DNA from: Aminobacter sp. HY435
GTDB lineage: Bacteria > Pseudomonadota > Alphaproteobacteria > Rhizobiales > Rhizobiaceae
Assembly: GCF_027568395.1 (NCBI RefSeq)
Contig: NZ_JANKZL010000004.1
Span: 1 to 64,000, forward strand
Length of the DNA: 64,000 bases
Direction of reading: 5' to 3'
The position numbers were made by a program, and so were the translations under genes. The notes beneath the pieces were generated by a model. It had not been told where the DNA came from. It worked only from the letters and a program-made list of their open reading frames with translations, and ran no database searches. Positions 42,815 through 51,961 of the stretch are shown one piece after another. How positions within the stretch are numbered: the stretch's first letter is position 1; every line of letters begins with the position of its first letter.

Positions 42815-42997
42815 ATGCCGCTCGGTCCTGCGCTGGCCCGTCGCCGGCCGGACGCAGCCAACGCGCTCCTGCGGTTCTCAAGAACAGTTCCGTACCTGGT
42901 TGTGGCTATTGTCGTGTCCGGTATCGTGCGGATCGAAGTGCGGATCTCGGACTTCGAGCTCGAAAAGCTCGAAGGGAACATCGAGATTACGCCTTAG
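42815..42997 (+). CDS. 60-aa unidentified frame after the mogA-like remnant
   Basis: Short open frame with a hydrophobic stretch (about residues 26-40, VPYLVVAIVVSGIV) and a charged end (SDFELEKLEGNIEITP). It begins exactly where the MogA similarity ends and may be a leftover of a decayed gene rather than a working protein. No family is recognised and no good ribosome site is seen. Confidence 0.25.
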   Translation: MPLGPALARRRPDAANALLRFSRTVPYLVVAIVVSGIVRIEVRISDFELEKLEGNIEITP

Positions 42998-43009
42998 GTA
43001 CAGCGGTCG

Positions 43010-43333
43010 TTAGCCTGCAATGCCGAGCCGACTCCTTGTGTCGGCGCTCATCATCGACGGGCTCCACTCCGGATCGTAGGTCAGAGACACTTCGACCGCT
43101 CCAATGCCGGGGACGCTTTTGGCGCTGTCTCGAGCCCCGTCCTTGAGGTAGGCGGCCGCCGGACACCCGCGCGTGGTGGTCGTCATCACGATGTAAGCCG
43201 CCCCTCCTTCGTGAACCGCCACGTAGTAGACAAGACCCAGATCGACGATATTGTCACCGAGCTCCGGATCTATCACCATCCGAAGCGCCTGCTTCACCCG
43301 GCCGGCAAGCGCGTCGGTCGCTTCGACCGTCAT
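43010..43333 (-). CDS. DUF59/SufT-like metal-sulfur cluster biosynthetic protein
   Basis: 107-aa DUF59 (MIP18/PaaD-like) protein: VIDPELGDNIVDLGLVY near residues 20-36, TTTTRGCPAAAYL with the conserved Cys, and DPEWSPSMMS near the end. Family members assist iron-sulfur cluster assembly. The ATG at 43333 overlaps the stop of the upstream DUF2249 gene, so both are translated together. In this block of Fe-S and copper enzymes, a maturation role is plausible. Confidence 0.85.
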   Translation of the reverse strand: MTVEATDALAGRVKQALRMVIDPELGDNIVDLGLVYYVAVHEGGAAYIVMTTTTRGCPAAAYLKDGARDSAKSVPGIGAVEVSLTYDPEWSPSMMSADTRSRLGIAG

Positions 43334-43851
43334 CCAACCCGCTCCTTCGCATTGATCCAAACCAGCAGACGATAGGTCGTACCGTCGGAATCGAAGCCTC
43401 CCATCCAGCGATGTCCCCGCTTCTCCAACTCGGGAAACAGGAAGACTGGCTCACGTCCGAGCAGGGCCGACATGACCTCTCCTGGCGCCATCTGCTCAAC
43501 CTCGGCCAGGATGCGCACCATCGGCTCTGGCGGCTCCAGGTCGCGATTGTCCAGGTGACGAACTGGCTCCGGCCACCCCTCCGACGACACCTCCTCGGCG
43601 GAACCGACAGGTCCGTGTTCGCCAGACGGCCTGAACAGGACCTCCCAGTCCCCGCCGCCGATCTCTCTTGCCTCGTAGTCGAACCCTCTTGAAGCAAGCA
43701 CCTGCAACAGCGGAATGGGCTTGAAGGGCGCGAATAGCCTGAGGCCAACGCCGGGTCCGAGCGATGCCACCGTTTCCATTATCTTGCCGAATGGTTCGTC
43801 GCCCGCCGCAAGCAGCGGCCGTACATCGAGGTCTACGAATGTCGTGGACAT
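43330..43851 (-). CDS. tandem DUF2249 domain protein
   Basis: 173-aa protein with two DUF2249 domains in tandem: the first about residues 6-75 (DVRPLLAAGDEPF to GGDWEVLFR), the second about 100-170 (DNRDLEPPEPMVRIL to TYRLLVW). DUF2249 proteins are common in denitrification and nitrosative-stress clusters next to DUF59 genes, with unknown function. The ATG at 43851 is chosen because the first domain starts there. It overlaps the DUF59 gene and follows the 448-aa membrane protein by 16 bp. Confidence 0.82.
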   Translation of the reverse strand: MSTTFVDLDVRPLLAAGDEPFGKIMETVASLGPGVGLRLFAPFKPIPLLQVLASRGFDYEAREIGGGDWEVLFRPSGEHGPVGSAEEVSSEGWPEPVRHLDNRDLEPPEPMVRILAEVEQMAPGEVMSALLGREPVFLFPELEKRGHRWMGGFDSDGTTYRLLVWINAKERVG

Positions 43852-43867
43852 GAATGTCAACCTTCTC

Positions 43868-45214
43868 TCATTGTGCCGCGGACCACAGCATGGGCGGCCT
43901 GCGAACACCTGATGGCAATCCGGCTTTGGGCACGTCGGCCAAATACCTGACGCGCACGAGCTCGCCTACAATGCCAAGGGTCGCGACGAGCATGGCCGCC
44001 GCAGCCGCTTGAAATGCCCCAGCGTACCCAAATACAAGCGCCGCAGCGCCCAACCATACCGCTGCAAAATACAGCAGAAACCACTTCCCGGCCCGTGGTT
44101 CAACGACGAGATCCTGCACGCGAGGCGTCGGCATCTTGCCTAAAATCGGGCCGTAGCATTCGAGCCACGTCAGAAATGCTACGATCTTGTAAAGCTTGGC
44201 CAGCCCCAGACCCGAAAGCCAGCCGAATGCGAAAAGAAAAACGATCGCAGCGGAATACCGCTGCATCTCCGCCAAGACCGTGGCGAGCACAGCGAGCAGG
44301 ACCGCTACGCCCAGGGATGCGAAGGCAAGAGTGGCCATGCGAGCGTTCAACTCGATTGTTCGACGCTTGCGCGCACGATAAACGTGCAGAATATCCCGGC
44401 CGTAAAACGCCATGGCACCCAGGCCTGTGGCACCGGCTGCGAGTAGCACCAGATCGCGCCCCCCGCCAAACCAGACGGCAACGACAGCTCCAGGCATGCC
44501 AATCAGGAGGGCGCATGTCCCGAGATAAAGCGCCGCGCGGCTGCCACGCCTGTCGAGTTCGGGCGCCAGCATGAACATGGCCAGCAACTTGTAGCTCACG
44601 CCCATCGCGCAGAATCCCAGCCAGCCTCCAAGACCCGCAATGGCGTGCATGGGAATGCCTGCTGAAGCGAGTTCGACGAGATGCTGCTCCTGCGCAATGC
44701 CTCCCCGCACGAGGGCGAATGTAACCCCTAAGGCCGCTGTCAGGGCGAGGCTTGCCAGGCCGACAACCACGAAGCGCGCGGGGATGGGCAGCGGTCGGCC
44801 CTTCACGAGGGTGACGAGCAGGTTCCCTAGCACCAGCCCAAATCCCACAGCCAGAAGCAGGCTCGCAGCAGCGAAGAACGACGGCGACGCGGCTATTCTT
44901 CCCTCCAGCGCCAGAAAGCCGAGCAGGAGCGCCACCAAGCCTGACACCAGGCAAACGAGAGCCGGCAAGGGCACAGCGTCGCTGCAAAGAGGACGAGCTA
45001 TCAGCACGGGCACGAACTGAAAAAGCGCGCCGCACATCAGAAGGCTCAACCACCCGAGCACGGCCAGATGCACGACCACAAGCGTTTGCGGCGATTCGAC
45101 CGGAACGTGAGGGAAGCCATAACCGACAGCCATCAGCGCCAGCGCCAGGAGCAATGCCAACAAGGCGGCGGCGAAATAAGACATTGTCCATCGCGACAGG
45201 GATGCGCCGATCAT
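43868..45214 (-). CDS. 448-aa polytopic membrane protein of the denitrification cluster
   Basis: Inner-membrane protein with about twelve hydrophobic helices. A motif of His followed by Gly-Trp occurs twice (VVVHLAVLGWLSLLMCGAL near residue 45 and MHAIAGLGGWLGFCAMG near 195), reminiscent of heme-binding helices in heme-copper oxidase subunit I and NnrS-type proteins. I do not recognise a named family. It is followed within 16 bp by DUF2249 and DUF59 genes. Downstream of nosX (176 bp gap), it may be read from the nos transcript or its own promoter. Confidence 0.72.
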   Translation of the reverse strand: MIGASLSRWTMSYFAAALLALLLALALMAVGYGFPHVPVESPQTLVVVHLAVLGWLSLLMCGALFQFVPVLIARPLCSDAVPLPALVCLVSGLVALLLGFLALEGRIAASPSFFAAASLLLAVGFGLVLGNLLVTLVKGRPLPIPARFVVVGLASLALTAALGVTFALVRGGIAQEQHLVELASAGIPMHAIAGLGGWLGFCAMGVSYKLLAMFMLAPELDRRGSRAALYLGTCALLIGMPGAVVAVWFGGGRDLVLLAAGATGLGAMAFYGRDILHVYRARKRRTIELNARMATLAFASLGVAVLLAVLATVLAEMQRYSAAIVFLFAFGWLSGLGLAKLYKIVAFLTWLECYGPILGKMPTPRVQDLVVEPRAGKWFLLYFAAVWLGAAALVFGYAGAFQAAAAAMLVATLGIVGELVRVRYLADVPKAGLPSGVRRPPMLWSAAQ

Positions 45215-45390
45215 TGAGACCCCTCAGGATCGGGCCGCGATCCGACGCGGCCACGCCATAAGCGTCCTCACGATCCCCGCGGGGCTTTCCGCGCGACCTC
45301 CGCAACAGCGGTTGACCTCCAGCGATGTCGCCGCAAGTTCTGATACGCATCTCGGACATTGCAAGGGCCCGTACTCGAACATCCGCCCCG

Positions 45391-46386
45391 TCATGTTTGC
45401 ATCACCAGTTCCGGACCGCCGATCGGCGCTATGCGCACGTCGATCCTTCCAACTTTCTTGGCAGCCGCAGCGATGGAGGCTGGATCCATCAGGCTGAAAG
45501 CCGTTGACAGGGCATCTGCGTCGGCGGCTTCGGCGGCGACCACCGTCAGGCTCCTGTAGCGATGAGCCGGCAGGCCACTGCGCGGGTCCAGGAGATGGTT
45601 GAAGCGGCCATTGCCGTCGAAATGGAACCCAGAGGGACTGGTCGTCGCTACCGCTCGGTCGACGACATCCAAGACCGCGATTTGGCGGCCCGCGTCATCC
45701 GGATCGGCGATCGCAACCCGCCAGCCGTTGCCGTCCGGGCGCATGCCGACGGCACGGCACTCGCCCATGTCCACGAGGCAGGAACCTATGCCTCCAGCCC
45801 GCAGTAGCGCCACGATACGGTCTGTGATGTAGCCTTGGGCAACGCCATTGAGGGTGAGCGCCATGCCAGCGGGGAGCTCAATGCGGTCATGGCTGAAAAC
45901 GACCCGGTCAAACCCGACCTTGCTCCGCGCCTCTCGGAGAACGCGGTCCGATGGGCCTGCCACATCGGCATCGGGAACTGAGAAATGCCTTTGGTAGACC
46001 GACCAGATCGGCTGGATCGTTGGGTCGAACGCGCCCCCGCTCAAAGTCCAGTAACCGCGGCATTTGGCGAGCAGGTCGACCAGTTCCTCAGGCGGAGCTA
46101 CGATCGAGTGCCGCCGATTCAGCGACACCAGAATCGAATCCTCGCGATAGAGGCTGAAGATCCGTTCGAGGCGCCGGACCTCTGCCGCGACCTGTTCTAC
46201 CAACGCCTGCGCATGCGCGCGGTCGTGGTGGTGAATTCTCAATGCAGCGGGCGCACCCAGCGCCTGCCCGCGCCAGTCCACGGCGCTGGCCGGGGCTGCG
46301 ACAGCAGAACCGAACGGCAGCAGGCTCAAACCCGAGGCGGCGGCCAGTATGCCGATTGCGCGACGGCGGTTCATGAACGTGGCCAT
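45391..46386 (-). CDS. nosX: NosX, ApbE-type FAD:protein FMN transferase
   Basis: 331-aa periplasmic ApbE-family flavin transferase. An N-terminal twin-arginine-like signal (NRRRAIGILAAA, residues 6-17) is followed by the family core with LYREDSILVSLN, GAFDPTI and the NGVAQGYITD / GFNHLLDPRSG-like segments. NosX attaches FMN covalently to NosR, which needs it for electron transfer. The ATG at 46386 is 1 bp after the nosL stop. It is the last nos gene. Confidence 0.92.
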   Translation of the reverse strand: MATFMNRRRAIGILAAASGLSLLPFGSAVAAPASAVDWRGQALGAPAALRIHHHDRAHAQALVEQVAAEVRRLERIFSLYREDSILVSLNRRHSIVAPPEELVDLLAKCRGYWTLSGGAFDPTIQPIWSVYQRHFSVPDADVAGPSDRVLREARSKVGFDRVVFSHDRIELPAGMALTLNGVAQGYITDRIVALLRAGGIGSCLVDMGECRAVGMRPDGNGWRVAIADPDDAGRQIAVLDVVDRAVATTSPSGFHFDGNGRFNHLLDPRSGLPAHRYRSLTVVAAEAADADALSTAFSLMDPASIAAAAKKVGRIDVRIAPIGGPELVMQT

Positions 46387-46387
46387 G

Positions 46388-46900
46388 TCATCCACCCGCC
46401 TGGCTTTTGCCGAGCACGTAGTCAGGCGGGATGCTGGCGAAATCGACGACCTCGCCGCCATTCTTTGTCGCGAAAGCCCGGGCCGCGGCCTCAGTCGAGA
46501 AAGGAATCGTCTCCTCGGCACCCATGCCGCCCCGTTTGGAGCTGCGGATGACAAAGTATGCCTTCCTGGCGTCGATCCAGTTCTCAGAGCCCGGCTCGTC
46601 CCAGGTCGGAGCTGCAGCCATGTCAGAGACGAAGATGGCAGCGACGTTCTTGGGCTCTTCTGGCAGCATGGTGAACGCTACCGCATCGCGCGCAGACGAG
46701 AACCAGATCGGTTCAGGTATGCGACCCAGCACGATCTGTCCCTTGGGCCCTGGGTGCTCCAGGACGTTCATGCCGCAGTAGTGGCCAATGGCGCTTTCCG
46801 TCAGGGCAAAAGGCTGCGGCGTCTCCGCCTGTTCTTCAGCACCGCAGCCTGCCAGAAACAGGACCGCAGCGAACGTGCCGGCAACAGCGGCGAGTCTCAT
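46388..46900 (-). CDS. nosL: NosL copper-binding lipoprotein
   Basis: 170-aa lipoprotein with lipobox LFLAGC (lipidated Cys19) and the copper motif CGM at residues 42-44 (HYCGMNV). NosL delivers Cu(I) for the CuZ site of N2O reductase, together with NosDFY. The start overlaps the nosY stop (ATGA). The mature domain keeps the expected WFSSARDAVAF block. Confidence 0.93.
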   Translation of the reverse strand: MRLAAVAGTFAAVLFLAGCGAEEQAETPQPFALTESAIGHYCGMNVLEHPGPKGQIVLGRIPEPIWFSSARDAVAFTMLPEEPKNVAAIFVSDMAAAPTWDEPGSENWIDARKAYFVIRSSKRGGMGAEETIPFSTEAAARAFATKNGGEVVDFASIPPDYVLGKSQAGG

Positions 46901-47724
46901 AGTTCTCTCCTTGAAAACACGACCGTGGCCATCGCCAAGGGGATGATCGTCCATCCGGCAAGGGCCGCGACCAGGATGGCCGGTGTGAGCGCGCTGCTCT
47001 GTGCGATGCCACCCATTCCAGACAGCAATCCTGCGCTGCCGGAGCCGAGATTCAGCAGGCGGTAGACGTCGGTTGGATTGAGCAGGAGCAGCGTGTCCAA
47101 CAGACCGCCATCCAGGTTGCGGCCCTGATCCACCACCAGCACCCCCAGCAGCGCCATGTCGTAGATGAGGACGAAAAGCAGCCAGGCACCGATCGCTATT
47201 CCTCCGGCTGTCCCGCGCTCCCGCACCAGCGCGCTCACCAGGTAACCGATCGCGATGAACCCGGCGCCAAGCATTACCGAGGCGCCAATCATGGAGAGAA
47301 ACGCCCACCAGCTTGCTGCGTCGATGGCCGCACCGGTTGCCGCCAGCGCCGCAGCCGCCGCGCCATAGCCGAGAAGGGTAGCGAACGACAGTATCGCCAC
47401 ATGCCCGACAAACTTGCCGATAATCACCTGCCAGCGGCCAACCGGATAGCTCAAAAGCAGCAGCATGGTGCCCCGTTCCATCTCGCCGACGATGGCATCA
47501 TGGGAGATCAGCAGAGCGATTAGCGGCACGAGGAAGATGGTCAGGCTGGAAAGGCTGACGATGACCACGTCAAGCGCCCCGACAGCGACAATGCCCGTCG
47601 GCGCGCTGCCGAGAAACGTCAATGTCAGGGCGAGTGCGGCCAGCAACAGCGTTGTCGCGAGCACCCATCGGTTGCGAAGGGCCTCCTGCACCTCTTTCCG
47701 GGCAAGGATCAGTATGTTTTTCAT
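46897..47724 (-). CDS. nosY: NosY, ABC permease of the nos copper system
   Basis: 275-aa membrane protein with six helices in ABC-2 permease arrangement (LARKEVQEALRNRWVL at the N-terminus). NosY is the membrane part of the NosDFY complex, which works with NosL in CuZ assembly. It overlaps nosF and nosL by 4 bp on each side, showing tight coupling. Confidence 0.93.
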   Translation of the reverse strand: MKNILILARKEVQEALRNRWVLATTLLLAALALTLTFLGSAPTGIVAVGALDVVIVSLSSLTIFLVPLIALLISHDAIVGEMERGTMLLLLSYPVGRWQVIIGKFVGHVAILSFATLLGYGAAAAALAATGAAIDAASWWAFLSMIGASVMLGAGFIAIGYLVSALVRERGTAGGIAIGAWLLFVLIYDMALLGVLVVDQGRNLDGGLLDTLLLLNPTDVYRLLNLGSGSAGLLSGMGGIAQSSALTPAILVAALAGWTIIPLAMATVVFSRREL

Positions 47725-48644
47725 GGCAGTGCGTCCTGCGTGCTCAAGAAATGCGCGTAGAGCTCGTCGAGCGTCGGCGGGATCAGGTCGAGATCGGCAA
47801 CGGGCGCGCCTTCTGCGGCAGCTTTGCGCAGGAGCTGGATCTTGTCTTCCGGGGCGGCGTCGATTTCCAGCATGTGGCCGTTGACGCGTTGCCACCTGCC
47901 CGTGTCGCTTATCCAACGGTCGACCGTGCCGGGTTCGCGGTCTGCGAGCTTCAGACGGATGCGCGTGGGCAGCCGCGCGATATGGCGCAGTTCGTCTATC
48001 GTGCCGTCCGCGATCTTGATGCCGCGGTTGACGATGACTACGCGGTCTGCCTTTCCCTCGAGTTCAGTGAGGGCGTGTGACGACAGCAGGACGGTGGATC
48101 CCTGGGATTTCAGCTCGTCGATGATTGCGTAGAAGCTGCGCCGCAGCGACGGGTCGAGCCCCGTCGTCGGCTCGTCGAGCAGCAGGACCTTCGGACTCCC
48201 GAGAAGCGCCTGCGCCAACCCCAGCCGCTGGCGCATACCCTTGGAGTAGGTCCCTACCCGTCGGTCCATCGCCGCGCTCAGTCCCACGCGATCCAGCAGT
48301 TCCGGGACCTGGCAGAGGGCCGCGCGCTTGAGCCGAGCGTAAAACGCCAGCGTCTCGCGCCCTGTCAGCGCCATGTTGAAGGAAACGTTCTCCGGCAGGT
48401 AACCCAAGCTCTTCCGCGCGGCAAATTCGCCTGCCGCCGGGTTTTCACCCAAGACGCGGACGTTTCCGGCGCTCGGGCGGATGAGACCCAGCATGAGCTT
48501 GATGAGGGTCGTCTTGCCGGCGCCGTTGTGCCCCACCAGCGCTATCGTCTCGCCTGCCTTCAACGCGAGCGACACGGATTTCACGGCCTCATGGCGGCCA
48601 TAGGTCTTCGCCACGCCGTCAACACTCACGGTTTCACTGTTCAT
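47721..48644 (-). CDS. nosF: NosF, ABC ATPase of the nos copper system
   Basis: 307-aa ATP-binding subunit. Walker A GHNGAGKTT is at residues 38-46, the ABC signature reads YSKGMRQRL near 140, and Walker B LLLDEPTTGLD follows. It energises NosDFY. The ATG at 48644 overlaps the nosD stop; a 50-residue in-frame extension into nosD was discarded. Confidence 0.94.
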   Translation of the reverse strand: MNSETVSVDGVAKTYGRHEAVKSVSLALKAGETIALVGHNGAGKTTLIKLMLGLIRPSAGNVRVLGENPAAGEFAARKSLGYLPENVSFNMALTGRETLAFYARLKRAALCQVPELLDRVGLSAAMDRRVGTYSKGMRQRLGLAQALLGSPKVLLLDEPTTGLDPSLRRSFYAIIDELKSQGSTVLLSSHALTELEGKADRVVIVNRGIKIADGTIDELRHIARLPTRIRLKLADREPGTVDRWISDTGRWQRVNGHMLEIDAAPEDKIQLLRKAAAEGAPVADLDLIPPTLDELYAHFLSTQDALP

Positions 48645-50017
48645 CGCGCTGCTCCCTGCAGTGCTGGAGGCGCCATTAGCGGTCGGCTGTCCACCACGCC
48701 GCCCGGAAGCAGCGCTGGAAACTGCGCCTGCGCCCAACGGATGACTTGAACCGCCGGGCTGTTGACGAGAACTTTGGCCTGGGGAGCCGTCCACAGGACC
48801 TTGTCGATTAGATCGTTGGGACGATAGAGAGCGTCGCCGATGCCGTCGGAGTCGAGGTCGAAGGCCGGATTGTCGCTCCAGTAGTTGCCGCGTCCGTCAA
48901 CCTGCCAGTCCAGATCGCGGGTGCCCACATACTTGACCTGGTTGCGGTTCCTGACGAAGGCGTTGCCGGACATGGTGTTGCCTTCGGACCCGGCCGTGAA
49001 ATGGATGCCGATCTCGCAGCCCTCGAACCAGTTCTCGCGGAAGAGGTTCTTGTTGGCGTTATAGATGAAGACGCATTTCTCCGGGCCAATCCGCAGTGCG
49101 GAAGGCGAAGACGCTTCGGCGTCAGCGGCCGGCAGGCCATGCTCGCTGGCTTGCTGTCCAGCCGTCCTCCATCGTTCCTCCGATTGCGGACGTCCGCGCA
49201 CGACGTTGCCCGTTATCTGCGAGCCGTTGGCGTAGTTGAGCAGCAAGCCTCGGTCTCGGTCGCCGTCCGACACATTGTCGGTGACCTTGAGCCTGCTGGA
49301 ATACATGATCGCGTAGCCGACGGCGTTATCCAGCGAGATGTTCCCGCTGATCTCGCTGTCGTTTGTGTACATGTAGTGGATAGCGAACCGCACGCCTCGG
49401 AAGCGATTGCCGCTGAAGACGTTTCGCTTGCTTGTCACCGAGAATATGCCGTCGCGGCCAAAGCTGATGTCATTGTCGATGACCTTGGCTCCGGGCGCGT
49501 TCCAGACCGACACGCCATTCCCGGCCTCGTTGGTGCGGCCTTCGCGCATCCCGATGATCCGGTTGCCCTTGGCGAGCGCGTCCGTGGAACCGTGGAGATA
49601 GATTCCGTAAAGATTCCCGACGATCGTGTTGCCCTCGACGATGGCCGCCCTCGCCGTCTTGGTGACGAACACTCCGGCATCCATCGCTTCCATGTCCGTG
49701 CCCGAACCTTTTACCTCGAGACCGCGCACAGCCGAATTCGGCGCCCACAAGGTCACGACGCTGCCGTGGCCGCTTCCCAGCAGGACAGCTCCGGGAGCGC
49801 CCTCCAGCGCCACCGCTTTCCGGATCTCGATCGGTCCCTTGTGCTCGCCACTCAAGAGCGTCACGACGTCGCCCGGCGACGCCGCGTCGACAATGGCCTG
49901 CACGTTTCCGCTCCCCGCCGGGACCACGATGCTGGCCGACCAGGCAGGGCCAGAGAGGACGGCGACAATCGCCGCCGCCCCCATCGCTGTGAATGCTCCC
50001 GAACGGGTCATGGCCAT
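48641..50017 (-). CDS. nosD: NosD, periplasmic copper-maturation protein
   Basis: 458-aa periplasmic beta-helix protein. A signal peptide ends near residue 27 (AWSA-SI), then repeated right-handed beta-helix turns rich in Asn and Gly (EGNTIVGNLYGIYL, SGNISLDNAVGYAI and others). NosD receives copper or sulfur species and hands them to NosZ. The ATG at 50017 overlaps the nosZ stop (TGATG); another ATG lies two codons on. Length is normal. Confidence 0.93.
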   Translation of the reverse strand: MAMTRSGAFTAMGAAAIVAVLSGPAWSASIVVPAGSGNVQAIVDAASPGDVVTLLSGEHKGPIEIRKAVALEGAPGAVLLGSGHGSVVTLWAPNSAVRGLEVKGSGTDMEAMDAGVFVTKTARAAIVEGNTIVGNLYGIYLHGSTDALAKGNRIIGMREGRTNEAGNGVSVWNAPGAKVIDNDISFGRDGIFSVTSKRNVFSGNRFRGVRFAIHYMYTNDSEISGNISLDNAVGYAIMYSSRLKVTDNVSDGDRDRGLLLNYANGSQITGNVVRGRPQSEERWRTAGQQASEHGLPAADAEASSPSALRIGPEKCVFIYNANKNLFRENWFEGCEIGIHFTAGSEGNTMSGNAFVRNRNQVKYVGTRDLDWQVDGRGNYWSDNPAFDLDSDGIGDALYRPNDLIDKVLWTAPQAKVLVNSPAVQVIRWAQAQFPALLPGGVVDSRPLMAPPALQGAAR

Positions 50018-51942
50018 CAAGCGCCCTGCGGCTCGACGAACATGCGGCCCTTCATCTCCATGTGCATGGCATGGCAGAACCACGAACAGTAATACCAGTA
50101 CACGCCTGGCTGGCTCGCGGTGAAGGTGACCGACGCGGTCGCCTGCGGCGCGACCTCCATGTTGATGCCGTAGTTGATGATGCTGAACCCGTGGGTCAGA
50201 TCCTCCACTTCGTCGATGTTGGTTACGTAGACCGTGACCTCGTCGCCCTGCTTTACCGAGAAGCTCTCGAGGCTGAACGCCGGCGCCGCCGACGTCATGT
50301 AGACGCGCACCTTGTTGCCGTCCCGGATGACTTCCGCCGCCGACATCAGGTCGATGCCGTCAGCCTGCGCCTGCTTGACCGCGTCGGCAAAGAACGGATC
50401 GTCGCGGCTCCACACATGAACGGGATTGACCTTGGAGCGGTGCACCAGGGTTGCGTCATGCGGTTCCGCGAAGGTGGGGTTGTCGTGCACAAGCACCATC
50501 TGGTCGCCGGAGATGTCGATGAGCTGGTCGTTCTCCGGCTTCAGCGGCCCGACGTTGAGGTAGCGATCCTTCGAGAACTTGTTCAGCGAAATCAGCCACT
50601 TGCCATCGGCCTCCTTGGTCTGCCCCATCGAGGTGTGATTGTGACCGGGCTGGTAGTGGACATCCAGCTTCTGGCGGATAGGGTCGACCGCCTCACCCTT
50701 GTAGGCACGCTTGGCGTCCTCGATGTTCCATTTGCAGACCTGGCTGTCGATGAAGAGCGTGGTGTAGGCGTTGCCCTTGCCGTCATAGGCAGTGTGCAAC
50801 GGCCCGAGGCCGAGTTCGGGCTCCGCGACAACGGTATCGCGGGGTTGGATCTTGTCGTCGAACAGGTCGTCGAACTTGCGCACGTCGAACACGGTCACCG
50901 TCGGCGACAGCTTCCCGTTGGCGACGACGTGGATTCCATCGGGCGCGGTGTTCATGCCATGCGGGCTGTTCGGGACAGGAACATAGCGGGTGTAGGGCGA
51001 ACCCTTGCGGCCGTCGATCACCGGAACGCCGTTGATCTCCTTGTAGTCGCCCTTGGCGACGGCATCCTCGATGCGCTTGAGATTGAAGATGACGACCCAG
51101 TCCTGCTCCTTCTCCATCATCTCGGCGAGGTTCACGCCCTCTTCCGAGTTGTAGCAGGTGGCGAAGCAGTACTTGCCCTGGTAGTCCGCGTCGACGTTGT
51201 CGAGGTTGCCGTCGACCATCACCTGCCAGGCGACCTTCATCGTCTCGCCGTCAACGGCGGTGAAGATCGCGTGATACTGCTTGTGGTCGTCGAGCACCTT
51301 GCCGTCGTTGGGGATCGGCACCCTGTCCTCGCCGTTGCAGAAGACGTAGCCGGTCTTCGGATACTTCTGCACGCGCAAGCCATGGACGGTGTGCTGGTTC
51401 GGCAACTGGATGATCTTGTCGCATTTCATCACGTCGAGACGAATGCGGCAGACGCGGGTGTTGGCCTTGTCGTTGGCGAAAAGATAACGGCCGTCGTAGG
51501 TCCCGTCCGTGAACGAGGGGTGAGGATGGTGCAGGTCGCCATTGAGGTAGATCCCGCCCTTGTCCTTCAGGAACTCCTTGGTGTTGGGAAGCAGTCCTTC
51601 GGTCAGCACCTTGAGGCTCTCGTTCGTCTGGCCCCATCCGGTGGCGCTGCAGCGGTTGAAGACCGGAATGCGCATCATTTCGCGCATCGAGGGCGCGCCA
51701 ACGATACGGACCTCGCCCGACTGGCCGCTGGAAAAGAAGACGTAGTATTCGTCGAGTTCGCCGGGCTTCACCTCATAGCTTGCGCCTTCGCCGCTCGGCG
51801 CGGCAGAAGAGGATTGGGCGGCGGCGGGCGATACGGCTCCGCCGGCCAGCGTCAGGGCTCCGCTCACCGCGGTCGCCCCCGCGGCCACGCTAGTGCCCAG
51901 CAGCTGTCGCCTGTTCAGTCTGTTGATTTGCTCGTCTGACAT
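50017..51942 (-). CDS. nosZ: nitrous oxide reductase NosZ
   Basis: 641-aa periplasmic copper enzyme reducing N2O to N2. A twin-arginine signal (NRRQLLGTS) opens the protein, indicating clade I NosZ exported folded by Tat. The seven-bladed propeller holds CuZ His ligands (HPHPSF, NHTSMGQ). The CuA motif [12 protein letters not shown] gives Cys619, Cys623, His627 and Met630. A strong AGGAGG ribosome site precedes the ATG. It is the second gene of nosRZDFYLX, 19 bp after nosR. Confidence 0.96.
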   Translation of the reverse strand: MSDEQINRLNRRQLLGTSVAAGATAVSGALTLAGGAVSPAAAQSSSAAPSGEGASYEVKPGELDEYYVFFSSGQSGEVRIVGAPSMREMMRIPVFNRCSATGWGQTNESLKVLTEGLLPNTKEFLKDKGGIYLNGDLHHPHPSFTDGTYDGRYLFANDKANTRVCRIRLDVMKCDKIIQLPNQHTVHGLRVQKYPKTGYVFCNGEDRVPIPNDGKVLDDHKQYHAIFTAVDGETMKVAWQVMVDGNLDNVDADYQGKYCFATCYNSEEGVNLAEMMEKEQDWVVIFNLKRIEDAVAKGDYKEINGVPVIDGRKGSPYTRYVPVPNSPHGMNTAPDGIHVVANGKLSPTVTVFDVRKFDDLFDDKIQPRDTVVAEPELGLGPLHTAYDGKGNAYTTLFIDSQVCKWNIEDAKRAYKGEAVDPIRQKLDVHYQPGHNHTSMGQTKEADGKWLISLNKFSKDRYLNVGPLKPENDQLIDISGDQMVLVHDNPTFAEPHDATLVHRSKVNPVHVWSRDDPFFADAVKQAQADGIDLMSAAEVIRDGNKVRVYMTSAAPAFSLESFSVKQGDEVTVYVTNIDEVEDLTHGFSIINYGINMEVAPQATASVTFTASQPGVYWYYCSWFCHAMHMEMKGRMFVEPQGA

Positions 51943-51961
51943 TTGAGCCTCCTTTTTTTGC

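Noticed and set aside
49993-51939. 648-codon open frame opposite nosZ
   Set aside because: Composition is Val/Leu/Asp/Arg-biased as expected for the complement of a GC-rich gene, with no domain; nosZ is certain.
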